A stretch of 64,000 nt of DNA from Microbacterium sp. RU33B (GTDB lineage: Bacteria; Actinomycetota; Actinomycetes; Actinomycetales; Microbacteriaceae): positions 1 through 64,000 of the forward strand of contig NZ_FTPO01000003.1 of assembly GCF_900155915.1 (NCBI RefSeq). The letters run 5' to 3'. Positions 43,237 to 51,815 of this stretch are shown piece by piece. Below the pieces are notes generated by a model. The model searched no databases and was not told the origin of the DNA. It saw only the letters and a list, made by a program, of their open reading frames with translations. Made by a program: the position numbers and the translations under genes. Numbering within the stretch: position 1 is the first letter of the stretch; every line of letters starts with the position of its first letter.

Positions 43237-43242
43237 ACGCTA
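43237..43242 (-). promoter_or_regulatory. -10 box of a leaderless promoter for the spermidine-synthase-like gene
   Basis: Minus-strand TAGCGT lies 6 nt before ATG 43230. Confidence 0.6.
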
Positions 43243-43452
43243 TCCCGATGCGCCGGGTGCGCAGATTGCGAGGCTGGATGCCGAGGAGGTGAGCAATCCG
43301 GCGGCTCCGACGCATCCGACGTCATCGAAACACGATCGAGACAAACGCGTAACCGACGCTCAGCGTTCACACAGGTAGCGTCGACCCATCATCCCTACGC
43401 GGGGACGGATGCTGTCATGCCTCCGCCCTGCTCCATCCGGAAGGTGCACAGC

Positions 43453-45114
43453 ATGCTCCACAGAACCAGGAAGCGCGTCCTCGCCGGCGTCGCGGCCGTC
43501 GCCATCGGCGCGCTCGCACTCACGGCCTGCACGAGCCAGCGCGAAGACGGCGGCGACTCGGGCGAAGGCGCGGGCGACGTCGACACGACCTTCGTGTTCG
43601 GATCCTCCGGCGACCCGGCCAGCTTCGACCCCGCGTTCGCGAGCGACGGCGAGACGTTCCGCGTCGCGCGCCAGATGTTCGAGGGGCTCGTCGGTACGGC
43701 TCCGGGCACGGCCGACCCCGCCCCGCTCCTCGCCAAGAGCTGGGAGCAGCCGGACGACACCACCTACGTCTTCACCCTCGAGGAAGGCGTCAAGTTCCAC
43801 GACGGCACCGACTTCAATGCCGAAGCGGTCTGCTTCAACTTCGACCGTCAGAACGCCTTCACGGGTGTCGCGGCGTCGCAGAGCATGGCGTACTACTGGG
43901 GCGTCATCATGCGCGGCTTCGGCGCCGACTCGATCTACGACAGCTGCACCGCCGACAGCGACTACCAGGCGACGATCACGCTGAAGCAGCCCTTCGCCGG
44001 CTTCATCCCGTCGCTGTCGCTGCCCTCCTTCTCCATCCAGAGCCCCGCGGCCCTCGAGGAGTTCAAGGCCGACGAGGTCGGGGGCACCGACGAAGCGCCC
44101 ATCCAGAGCGAGTACGGCCAGGGTCACCCGACCGGCACCGGACCCTTCGTGTTCGAGTCGTCCGCCCCGGGCGAGCAGGTCATCCTGAAGGCCAACCCCG
44201 ACTACTGGGGTGAGCAGGGCGTCGTCGAGGAGATCATCTTCAAGGTGATCGGCGACACCACCGCTCGTCGTCAGGCGCTCGAGTCGGGAAGCATCGACGG
44301 TTACGACCTCGTCGCCCCCGCCGACCTCGCCTCGCTCGAGGACTCGGGCTACACGCTGATCAACCGTGCGCCGTTCAACGTGCTCTACCTCGCGATGAAC
44401 CAGGCCGCTCCCGGTCTGAGCGACGTCAAGGTGCGTCAGGCCATCGCGCAGGCGATCGACAAGGACGCCCTCATCACGCAGATCCTGCCCGAGGGCACCG
44501 AGGCGGCGACGCAGTTCATGCCGCCGTCGGTCATCGGCTGGAACGACAGCGTCACCGAGTACGCGTACGACCCCGACGCGGCCAAGGCCCTCCTCGCGGA
44601 GGCCGGCTACACCGAGGCGAACCCGCTCACGATCACGTTCAACTACCCGGTGAACATCTCGCGGCCCTACATGCCCAACCCGGAGCAGATCTTCACGAAC
44701 CTCTCGAGCCAGCTCGAAGCGGTCGGGATCGTGCTCAACCCGGTCACGAACGAGTGGGTGGAGTACCTCGACCTCATCCAGGGCGGGTCGGACCACGGCA
44801 TCCACCTCCTCGGCTGGACGGGCGACTACAACGACCCCGACAACTTCGTGGGGACGTTCTTCGGTGCAGCCTCCAACGAGTGGGGCTTCGACAACGCGGA
44901 GCTCTTCTCGGCCCTGACCGAGGCCCGCGGCCTCGCGACGGAGGAGGAGCAGAGCACGGCGTACAAGGCGATCAACGAGCAGATCATGCAGTTCCTGCCC
45001 GGCGTCCCGCTCGCCCACCCGGTTCCCACGCTCGCGTTCGACGCGCGGGTGACGAGCTACCCGGCCAGCCCCGTGCAGGACGAGGTCTACAACCTGGTCG
45101 AGCTGAGCGAGTAA
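43453..45114 (+). CDS. Peptide ABC transporter substrate-binding lipoprotein (SBP family 5)
   Basis: A 553-residue extracytoplasmic solute receptor. The signal peptide (LAGVAAVAIGALALTAC) ends in a lipobox with Cys26. The domain is SBP_bac_5: FVFGSSGDPASFDPAFASDGETFRVARQMFEGLVG, then TTYVFTLEEGVKFHDG and PTGTGPFVFE. Such proteins bind di- and oligopeptides or nickel. ATG 43453 is preferred over ATG 43417 because GGAAGG lies 8-9 nt upstream. A -10-like TAGCGT is at 43376-43381. A nested hairpin follows the gene. Confidence 0.88.
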   Translation: MLHRTRKRVLAGVAAVAIGALALTACTSQREDGGDSGEGAGDVDTTFVFGSSGDPASFDPAFASDGETFRVARQMFEGLVGTAPGTADPAPLLAKSWEQPDDTTYVFTLEEGVKFHDGTDFNAEAVCFNFDRQNAFTGVAASQSMAYYWGVIMRGFGADSIYDSCTADSDYQATITLKQPFAGFIPSLSLPSFSIQSPAALEEFKADEVGGTDEAPIQSEYGQGHPTGTGPFVFESSAPGEQVILKANPDYWGEQGVVEEIIFKVIGDTTARRQALESGSIDGYDLVAPADLASLEDSGYTLINRAPFNVLYLAMNQAAPGLSDVKVRQAIAQAIDKDALITQILPEGTEAATQFMPPSVIGWNDSVTEYAYDPDAAKALLAEAGYTEANPLTITFNYPVNISRPYMPNPEQIFTNLSSQLEAVGIVLNPVTNEWVEYLDLIQGGSDHGIHLLGWTGDYNDPDNFVGTFFGAASNEWGFDNAELFSALTEARGLATEEEQSTAYKAINEQIMQFLPGVPLAHPVPTLAFDARVTSYPASPVQDEVYNLVELSE

Positions 45115-45125
45115 GCCAGGCCGAC

Positions 45126-45176
45126 GCGGATGCCGCGGCCCGACGCCTCACCGAGGCGCAGGGTCGCGGCATCCGC
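45126..45176 (+). other. Nested hairpin between binding-protein and permease genes
   Basis: The outer 12-bp perfect arms are 45126-45137 and 45165-45176 (GCGGATGCCGCG and its complement). The inner 6-bp arms are 45144-45149 and 45153-45158. Such structures after a binding-protein gene stabilise its message or reduce read-through into the permeases. Confidence 0.6.
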
Positions 45177-45216
45177 ACCCCGTCCCCGACGTCCCTGATC
45201 CCACGGAGCCCCACAC

Positions 45217-46221
45217 GTGCTGCGCACCATAGGCAGAAGACTGCTGCTGCTCATCCCGACCCTGTTCGGGCTGACCCTCCTGCTGTTCTTCTGGGTGCGT
45301 GCGCTGCCCGGCGGGCCCGCCGTCGCGCTGCTGGGCGAGCGCGCGACGCCGGAGCGCATCGCCGAGATCAACGAGCTCTACGGGTTCAACGAACCTCTCA
45401 TCGCCCAGTACGTCACCTGGATGGGACGCCTCCTCTCGGGTGACTTCGGCAACTCGATCCAGACGCAGCGCCCGGTGCTGGAGGAGTTCACGCGTCGCTT
45501 CCCGGCGACGTTCGAGCTGTCGGTCTTCGCGATCGTGCTGGCCATCGGCATCGGCATCCCGCTCGGCTACTGGGCCGCTCGCCGGCACGGCAAGGCATCC
45601 GATCACATCGCCGTCGGAGCCTCCCTCATCGGCATCACGATCCCGGTGTTCTTCCTCGCGTTCATCCTCAAGTGGGTCTTCGCGGTGCAGCTGCGCTGGC
45701 TGCCGTCGGACGGGCGGCAGAATCCGCGGATAGACGCGACGCACTATACGAATCTCTACGTCCTCGACGGCATCATCACGGGGGAGTGGGATGCCGCGTG
45801 GGACGCGTTCCTCCACCTGATCCTTCCGGGCGTCGCCCTGGCCACCATCCCCCTCGCGATCATCGTGCGCATCACCCGGGCCTCCGTGCTCGAGGTGCAG
45901 AACGCCGACTACGTGCGCACCGGCATGGCCAAAGGCGTTTCCCGGGGCACGATCCGCGGGCGTTTCGTGCTGCGCAACGCGCTCCTCCCCGTCGTGACGA
46001 CGGTGGGCCTCCAGGTCGGCCTCATCCTCTCCGGCGCCGTCCTCACCGAGACCGTGTTCGCCTATCCCGGCATCGGGTCGTTCCTCGCGCGGGCCATCTT
46101 CACGCGCGACTTCCCCGTCATCCAGGCGTTCGTGCTGTTCATCGCGCTGCTCTACGCGCTCGTGAACCTCGCGGTCGACGTCTCCTACAGCTTCATCGAC
46201 CCGAGAGTGAGGGTCCAGTGA
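45217..46221 (+). CDS. Peptide ABC transporter permease, DppB type
   Basis: A 334-residue permease with the typical N-terminal signal-anchor (RRLLLLIPTLFGLTLLLFFWVRALPGGP) and six helices. The EAA loop reads AKGVSRGTIRGRFVLRNALLPVVTTVGLQVG. This is the DppB/OppB group. The GTG start is preceded by a GGAG at 9 nt. Its stop overlaps the next start (GTGA). Confidence 0.9.
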   Translation: MLRTIGRRLLLLIPTLFGLTLLLFFWVRALPGGPAVALLGERATPERIAEINELYGFNEPLIAQYVTWMGRLLSGDFGNSIQTQRPVLEEFTRRFPATFELSVFAIVLAIGIGIPLGYWAARRHGKASDHIAVGASLIGITIPVFFLAFILKWVFAVQLRWLPSDGRQNPRIDATHYTNLYVLDGIITGEWDAAWDAFLHLILPGVALATIPLAIIVRITRASVLEVQNADYVRTGMAKGVSRGTIRGRFVLRNALLPVVTTVGLQVGLILSGAVLTETVFAYPGIGSFLARAIFTRDFPVIQAFVLFIALLYALVNLAVDVSYSFIDPRVRVQ

Positions 46222-47180
46222 GTTCCAGCATCCTGCCTCCCGCCCCCAGCGGCGGACCCGTCGACGACAACGCGATCGTCGACCACCAGCTGCTCGAGGC
46301 GAAGTCCGGCGCCGGCGGGTTCTGGCGCGACGTGCTGCGCCGCCTCCGCCGCAACCCCAGCGCGTGGGTCGGCGCCATCATCATCGGGCTCTTCCTGCTC
46401 GTCGCCGCGCTGGCGCCGGTGCTGGCGCCGTACGGCCCGCTCGAGCTCCCGGGCCAGAAGTACATCACGCCCACCGACATCCCCGGTCCGGGCGAGATCC
46501 CCGGCTTCCCGCTGGGCCTCGACCGCTTCGGCGGCGACCTGCTCTCCAAGCTCATCTGGGGCGCGCAGGCGTCGCTCACGATCGGCGTCGTCTCCACCGC
46601 GCTCGGACTGCTCGGCGGCATGATCCTCGGGCTGCTCGCCGCGACGTTCGGCGGGTGGGTCGACACGCTCATCATGCGCATCGTCGACATCCTGCTGTCG
46701 ATCCCCTCGCTGCTGCTGGCGGTGTCGATCGCCGCGATCCTCGGCCAGAGCCAATGGTCGGTCATGATCGCCATCGGTGTCGCGCAGGTGCCGATCTTCG
46801 CGCGCCTGCTGCGCGCATCGATGCTGCAGCAGCGCTCGGCCGACTACGTGCTCTCCGCTCAGACCCTGGGGCTCGGTCGCGGCAAGATCACGATGTCGCA
46901 CGTGCTGCCCAATGCCGTCGGGCCCGTCATCGTGCAGGGCACGCTGTCGCTCGCGACGGCGGTCATCGAGGCCGCGGCGCTGTCGTACCTGGGCCTGGGC
47001 GGCACGCTGCCGCAGACGGCCGAGTGGGGCCGGATGCTCACCTACGCGCAGCTCGAGCTGGCGGTCAACCCGTGGCTCGCGTTCCTCCCCGGCCTGTGCA
47101 TCACGATCACGGCGCTCGGCTTCACGCTCCTCGGCGAGGCGCTGCGGGAGGCGATGGACCCCCGGACCCGCGGGCGCTGA
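46218..47180 (+). CDS. Peptide ABC transporter permease, DppC type
   Basis: A 320-residue permease with an extended cytoplasmic N-terminus (SSSILPPAPSGGPVDDNAIVDHQL), then six helices (first WVGAIIIGLFLLVAALAPVLAPYGP). The loop GLGRGKITMSHVLPNAVGPVIVQGTLSLATAV and the LSYLGLGGTLPQTAEWGRML ending are characteristic of DppC/OppC. It starts at GTG 46218, overlapping the DppB-like stop, with GAGGG upstream. It converges on the double ATPase gene. Confidence 0.9.
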   Translation: MSSSILPPAPSGGPVDDNAIVDHQLLEAKSGAGGFWRDVLRRLRRNPSAWVGAIIIGLFLLVAALAPVLAPYGPLELPGQKYITPTDIPGPGEIPGFPLGLDRFGGDLLSKLIWGAQASLTIGVVSTALGLLGGMILGLLAATFGGWVDTLIMRIVDILLSIPSLLLAVSIAAILGQSQWSVMIAIGVAQVPIFARLLRASMLQQRSADYVLSAQTLGLGRGKITMSHVLPNAVGPVIVQGTLSLATAVIEAAALSYLGLGGTLPQTAEWGRMLTYAQLELAVNPWLAFLPGLCITITALGFTLLGEALREAMDPRTRGR

Positions 47181-47289
47181 CCCTCGACCGGCCCGCTGCT
47201 GCAGCCTGCCTCGGCGGGTCGCCTGCGGAGAGCGGACGGGAAGGCCGGCATGTTCGCGTCGCCGAGAACAGGCAGTTCGCCCGCGACAG

Positions 47290-47329
47290 GGCGATCTGGG
47301 TGAAACCAGCCTGTGCCGGGCAGATCGCC
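47290..47329. terminator. Possible bidirectional terminator hairpin
   Basis: GGCGATCTG (47290-47298) and CAGATCGCC (47321-47329) form a 9-bp stem with a 22-nt loop in the 193-bp space between convergent transporter genes. There is no U-tract. Confidence 0.35.
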
Positions 47330-47373
47330 TGCCGTGGGGGTGAACGGATGCCCCGGCGCAGGGTGAGCTGCGG

Positions 47374-49095
47374 TCAGACGGCGATGTCGAGCTCGTTGCC
47401 GGGGATCGAGGCGAGCAGCCGACGCGTGTACGGGTCGCGCGGGTTCGTGAAGATCTCCTCGCTCGAGGCCGCCTCGACGAGCTCGCCGTTCTTCATGACG
47501 CACACCCAGTCCGAGATGAGGCGCACGACGGCCAGGTCGTGCGAGATGAAGAGGTAGCTGAGCCCGTACTCGCGCTGCAGGTCGCCGAGCAGCCGCAGGA
47601 TCTGGTCCTGCACGAGCACGTCGAGGGCCGACACGGGCTCGTCGCACACGATGAGCTCGGGCGAGAGGGCGAGGGCGCGGGCGATCGCGACGCGCTGGCG
47701 CTGCCCTCCGGAGAGCTCCGACGGATAGCGGTTCGCCATCGCCTGCGGGAGGGCGACGTCGTCGAGCAGCTGCCGGACGCGCTTCTCCCGATCCTTCGTC
47801 GAGCCCCGCTTGTAGAAGTCGAGCGGCTCCTGGATGATCCGCCCGATCGTGAACATGGGGTTCAGCGAGGAGTACGGGTCCTGGAAGATCGGCTGCACCT
47901 TCTGGCGGAAGTCGCTCAGCTGGCGGCCCTTGAGCTTCGCGACATCCTGCCCCTCGAAGCGCATGGCCCCGCTCGTGGGGTCGATCACCTTGAGCAGCAT
48001 GCGCGCCGTGGTCGTCTTGCCCGATCCCGATTCGCCGACGATCGCGACCGTCTCCCCGCGCGGCACGACGAACGAGACGTCCTTCACGGCGACGAAGGGC
48101 TCCTTCTGCCCGCGGATCGGGAAGACCTTCGTGAGCCCTTCGACCTCGACGATGTTGTCGGGGGCGGATGCCGGGGAGGGGGCTGATGCCGGGGCCGGGG
48201 CGCCTTCGGTCGCCCGATCGCTCACCACGACCGAGGCGTGGGGGTCGGGTCGGCGGAACGCCTCGGGCCGCAGCCGCACGGCGGTGACCGACGGCGCGGC
48301 GCGCACCAGCGCCTGCGTGTACGGCTGCTGCGGGTCTTCGAGGATCTGCAGCGCGGGCCCCTGCTCGACGATGCGTCCGCGGTGCATCACCACGACCCGC
48401 TGCGCACGCTCGGCCGCCAGGCCCAGGTCGTGGGTGATGAGCATGAGCGCGGTGCCGAGCTCGCCCGTCATGCGCTCGAGCTGATCGAGGATCGTCTTCT
48501 GCACCGTGACGTCGAGCGCGCTCGTGGGCTCGTCGGCGATGAGGAGCTTCGGATTGCAGGCCAGGCCCATCGCGATGAGCGCGCGCTGACGCATGCCGCC
48601 GGAGAACTCGTGCGGGTACTGCTTCGCGCGCTTCTCGGCATCGGGGAGGCCGGCGGCGGCGAGGGTCTCGATGACCTTGCGATCGACGTCCTTCTTGGTG
48701 GCGAGACCGTGCGCGAGCAGCGCTTCGGCCACCTGGGTGCCGATCTTCGCGACCGGGTTCAGGTTCGACATCGGGTCCTGGGGCACGAGGCCGATCGAGC
48801 GTCCCCGGATGCCGCGCATGACGCGCTCCGATGCGCCCACCAGCTCTTCGCCCTCGAGCAGGATGCTGCCGCTGACGACCTTGCCGTTGCCGGGGAGGAG
48901 CCCGATGACCGCCATGGCGGTGGTCGACTTGCCCGAGCCCGACTCGCCGACGATCGCGAGGGTCTCGCCCTGCGCGAGGTCGATGTCGACGCCCTCCACG
49001 GCGTGGACGGCGCCGTCCATCGTGTGGAAGTCGACGGCGACGTCGCGCACCTGGAGCAGAGGCGACGTCGTGGAGCGGCGTTCGGCAGAGGGCAT
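47374..49095 (-). CDS. Peptide ABC transporter double ATPase (DppD-DppF fusion)
   Basis: A 573-residue fusion of two ATP-binding proteins. Domain 1 (about 12-260) has [28 protein letters not shown] and [12 protein letters not shown]. Domain 2 (about 315-560) has [29 protein letters not shown] and [12 protein letters not shown]. The linker (about 285-315) is Ala/Pro/Ser-rich. It probably powers the permeases encoded on the opposite strand (45217-47180), although it is convergent to them. CAGGAT lies 6 nt before the ATG, indicating its own leaderless promoter. Fused DppDF proteins are frequent in actinobacteria. Confidence 0.9.
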   Translation of the reverse strand: MPSAERRSTTSPLLQVRDVAVDFHTMDGAVHAVEGVDIDLAQGETLAIVGESGSGKSTTAMAVIGLLPGNGKVVSGSILLEGEELVGASERVMRGIRGRSIGLVPQDPMSNLNPVAKIGTQVAEALLAHGLATKKDVDRKVIETLAAAGLPDAEKRAKQYPHEFSGGMRQRALIAMGLACNPKLLIADEPTSALDVTVQKTILDQLERMTGELGTALMLITHDLGLAAERAQRVVVMHRGRIVEQGPALQILEDPQQPYTQALVRAAPSVTAVRLRPEAFRRPDPHASVVVSDRATEGAPAPASAPSPASAPDNIVEVEGLTKVFPIRGQKEPFVAVKDVSFVVPRGETVAIVGESGSGKTTTARMLLKVIDPTSGAMRFEGQDVAKLKGRQLSDFRQKVQPIFQDPYSSLNPMFTIGRIIQEPLDFYKRGSTKDREKRVRQLLDDVALPQAMANRYPSELSGGQRQRVAIARALALSPELIVCDEPVSALDVLVQDQILRLLGDLQREYGLSYLFISHDLAVVRLISDWVCVMKNGELVEAASSEEIFTNPRDPYTRRLLASIPGNELDIAV

Positions 49096-49177
49096 GCGAC
49101 CATCCTGCCCCGCGCGGGCCCGCCCCGCACCCGCCCGGCGCAGCCTTTACCGAGCCGAAACACTCCGCGGGCGGCGA

Positions 49178-49183
49178 TACCGT
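49178..49183 (+). promoter_or_regulatory. -10 box of a leaderless promoter for pxpA
   Basis: TACCGT lies 6 nt before ATG 49190. Confidence 0.6.
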
Positions 49184-49189
49184 GGGGGC

Positions 49190-49945
49190 ATGCGCGCGAT
49201 CGACCTGAACGCCGACCTCGGCGAGACCGTGGGCGGCGTGCCCACGGCCGACGACGAGGCGATGTTCGCTGTCGTCTCGAGCGCCTCGATCGCGTGCGGC
49301 GGGCATGCCGGCGACGTGGAGTCGATGCGGGATGCCGCGTCGCGCTCCGCCCGCTTCGGCGTCGCCGTCGGCGCGCATCCCTCGTACGCGGATGCCGCGA
49401 ACTTCGGCCGCGTGCGGCTCGATCCCGATCCGGCGGAGCTGCGGGCGGAGGTGGCGCGGCAGCTGGCGGCCCTGGTGTCGGCGGGAGCCGACGTGCGCTA
49501 CGTCAAGCCGCACGGAGCGCTGTACCACGCGGTGCGCGAGAGCAGGGAGCAGGCGGGCGCCGTCGCGGCGGCCGTCGCCGACCTGGCCGAGCGGCTCGGT
49601 CGCACGCTCCCCGTGCTCGGCCTCGACGGCGAGATCGAACGCGCCGCCGCCCGCGCCGGCCTCCCGTTCGCCCGCGAGGCGTTCCTCGACCGCGGCTACC
49701 TCCCGGGAGGAGGGCTCGTGCCGCGTTCGGCCGACGGCGCGGTGCTGAGCGATCCGCAGCTCGTGGCCGAACGCGCCCTCCGGCTGGCGCGCGAGGGCAC
49801 CGTGACCGCCGTCGACGGCTCGGTCGTCGAGGCCCGGGCCGTGTCGCTCTGCCTCCACGGCGATTCCCCGGCCGCCGTCGCGATGGCCCGCGCCGTCCGC
49901 GCCGCGCTCGACGACGGCGGGATCGACGTGCGGGCGCCGTGGTGA
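49190..49945 (+). CDS. pxpA: 5-oxoprolinase subunit PxpA (LamB/YcsF family)
   Basis: A 251-residue protein. It opens with DLNADLGETVGG and continues with SIACGGHAGDVESMRDAA, VGAHPSYAD and VKPHGALYHAV, the LamB_YcsF signature. With PxpB and PxpC it hydrolyses 5-oxoproline (pyroglutamate) to glutamate using ATP. Here PxpB and PxpC are one fused protein encoded immediately downstream with a GTGA overlap (49942-49945), so all subunits come from two coupled genes. Confidence 0.9.
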   Translation: MRAIDLNADLGETVGGVPTADDEAMFAVVSSASIACGGHAGDVESMRDAASRSARFGVAVGAHPSYADAANFGRVRLDPDPAELRAEVARQLAALVSAGADVRYVKPHGALYHAVRESREQAGAVAAAVADLAERLGRTLPVLGLDGEIERAAARAGLPFAREAFLDRGYLPGGGLVPRSADGAVLSDPQLVAERALRLAREGTVTAVDGSVVEARAVSLCLHGDSPAAVAMARAVRAALDDGGIDVRAPW

Positions 49946-51549
49946 CGATCCTCCCGATGGGCGAGCGGGCCGTGCTCGTCGAGGTCGACTCCCTCGAGGA
50001 GGTGCTTGCGCTGCACGCGCGGCTCGAGGCATCCCGACCCGAAGGGGTCGTCGACCTCGTCCCGGCCGCGCGGACCGTGCTCGTGCGGGTCGATCCGCGT
50101 GTGCTCGCGCTCGCCGCGGCCCGCTCGTGGATCGAGCGGGCGCCGGATGCCGCGGCATCCGTCCCCGCCCCGCCCCGCGTCGTCGAGCTCGATGCGACCT
50201 ACGACGGAGCGGATCTCGGCGAGACCGCGGCGCTCCTCGGCCTCTCGACCGACGACCTCGCGCGGCGGCACTCCGAGGCGGAGTGGACCGTGGCCTTCAC
50301 GGGCTTCGCACCCGGGTTCGGCTACCTCGTGAGCGAGGACTGGCCGTTCGACGTCCCGCGGCTCGAGACGCCCCGCACCCGCGTCCCGGCCGGGGCGGTC
50401 GGCCTCGCGGCGGGCTTCACCGGCGCGTACCCGCGCGAGACCCCGGGCGGGTGGCGACTCATCGCGACGACGGATGCCGTGCTGTTCGATCCGGATGCCG
50501 CATCCCCCGCCCTCCTCGCACCCGGTACGCACGTGCGGTTCCGCCCGGTCGCCGCCCGCGCCGACGTCTCACAACCTCGGAGATCCGCGCTTCCTCGGAT
50601 CGATTCGTCGCAGGGCATCCTCCGAAGCGCAGATCTCCGGAGAAATGAGAGGGCGACGGTCGCCGGCGGACATGACACCCAGCCCGCCCTCCGCGTCACC
50701 GAGCCTGGCCTCCTCGCCACGGTGCAGGACCTCGGCCGGCCGGGAGCGGCGTCGCTGGGCGTCGCATCGTCGGGCGCCCTCGACCGGGCGTCGCTGCGCA
50801 CCGCGAACCGACTCGTCGGCAATGCGGAGACCGCCGCCGGGATCGAGGTCACGATGGGCGGTCTGCGTGTCGTCGCGCTGCGCGACGGCTGGTTCGCGGT
50901 CGCGGGGGCGTGGGGGCGGATGCTGCTCGACGGCCGCGACGTCGACCCCTACGAGGCCCACGCGTGGCCGGCGGGCACGGAGCTGCGCCTCGACTGGTTC
51001 GACCACGGAGCGCGGGCGTATCTCGCGGTGCGCGGCGGCATCGCAGGCCCCGCCGTGCTCGGCTCCCGCGCGACCGACGTGCTCGCCGGGCTCGGCCCCG
51101 CCCGGCTCCGCGCCGGCGACGACCTGGCCGTCGGGGTGGCCGAGGCCCCGATCCCGGCCGCCGGCATCGCACCGTGGGGGGCGCCGCACGACGACGAGCT
51201 CGAGATCGAGCTCGGCCCGGGTCCGCGGGCGGAGTGGTTCACGGCATCCGCTCGGGAGGCGCTCTTCGACGCGATCTGGACCGTGACGAACGACGCCGAC
51301 CGCGTGGGGATGCGACTGGACGGACCCGTGCTCGAGCGCCGGCGGACGGGCGAGCTGCCGAGCGAGGGCATGGTGCCCGGAGCCCTCCAGGTGCCGCCGA
51401 GCGGACGGCCGGTCGTGCTGCTCGCCGACGGTCCGGTCACCGGCGGCTACCCGGTGATCGCCGCGGCGACGGATGCCTCGCTCGACCTCCTCGCCCAGGC
51501 CCGGCCGGGCACGAGGCTGCGCTTCCGGCACGCCCGCCCGGCGCACTGA
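49942..51549 (+). CDS. Fused 5-oxoprolinase subunits PxpB-PxpC
   Basis: A 535-residue fusion. Residues 1 to about 210 are PxpB/KipI-like (MGERAVLVEVDSLEEV, FTGFAPGFGYL). Residues about 245-535 are PxpC/KipA-like (PGLLATVQDLGRPG, ASSGALDRASLRTANRLVGN, AVRGGIAGPAVLGSRATD). A linker of about 30 residues separates the domains. Its DNA (50578-50639) contains a near-perfect 16-bp inverted repeat. Fusion of B and C is known in other bacteria and in the biotin-dependent urea amidolyase relatives. The neighbouring peptide importer suggests a role in pyroglutamyl peptide recycling (inference). Confidence 0.9.
   Translation: MTILPMGERAVLVEVDSLEEVLALHARLEASRPEGVVDLVPAARTVLVRVDPRVLALAAARSWIERAPDAAASVPAPPRVVELDATYDGADLGETAALLGLSTDDLARRHSEAEWTVAFTGFAPGFGYLVSEDWPFDVPRLETPRTRVPAGAVGLAAGFTGAYPRETPGGWRLIATTDAVLFDPDAASPALLAPGTHVRFRPVAARADVSQPRRSALPRIDSSQGILRSADLRRNERATVAGGHDTQPALRVTEPGLLATVQDLGRPGAASLGVASSGALDRASLRTANRLVGNAETAAGIEVTMGGLRVVALRDGWFAVAGAWGRMLLDGRDVDPYEAHAWPAGTELRLDWFDHGARAYLAVRGGIAGPAVLGSRATDVLAGLGPARLRAGDDLAVGVAEAPIPAAGIAPWGAPHDDELEIELGPGPRAEWFTASAREALFDAIWTVTNDADRVGMRLDGPVLERRRTGELPSEGMVPGALQVPPSGRPVVLLADGPVTGGYPVIAAATDASLDLLAQARPGTRLRFRHARPAH
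50578..50639. repeat. Inverted repeat in the PxpB-PxpC linker
   Basis: The arms 50578-50593 and 50624-50639 (CGGAGATCCGCGCTTC and its complement with one mismatch) enclose 30 nt. The repeat is translated in frame, between the two domains. Confidence 0.75.
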
Positions 51550-51624
51550 ACGTCTCGCAGGGCCCGGAAACACGCCGATCCCTCGCGTTATACCGCAGCT
51601 TCCGAAACTCGTCAAGATTCCGGC

Positions 51625-51653
51625 TTGCCATGTCGCAACATCGGAACTATAGT
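51625..51653 (+). promoter_or_regulatory. Sigma-70 promoter of rpoBC
   Basis: -35 TTGCCA (51625-51630), 17-bp spacer, -10 TATAGT (51648-51653), the closest consensus match seen in the window. It leaves a leader of about 155 nt before the TTG start. A GCCC-TTTC-GGGC stem lies just before the ribosome binding site. Confidence 0.75.
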
Positions 51654-51815
51654 GGGTAGTTGCGCTCTTGGATTCCCCCTGCCCTCATATGGTGGTCGGC
51701 TGTGCCTGCGCTCCCCTTCCTTGAAACGTGGGGGTTGACGCGCGGGTTTCGGGGATGAGAGCACATCACCTGACGACAAGGACAGTGCCCTTTCGGGCCC
51801 ACGGAGGTAATCCCC

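Noticed and set aside
47181-47373. Small genes in the gap between convergent transporter genes
   Set aside because: Frames are short, without a start signal; only a weak hairpin is supported.
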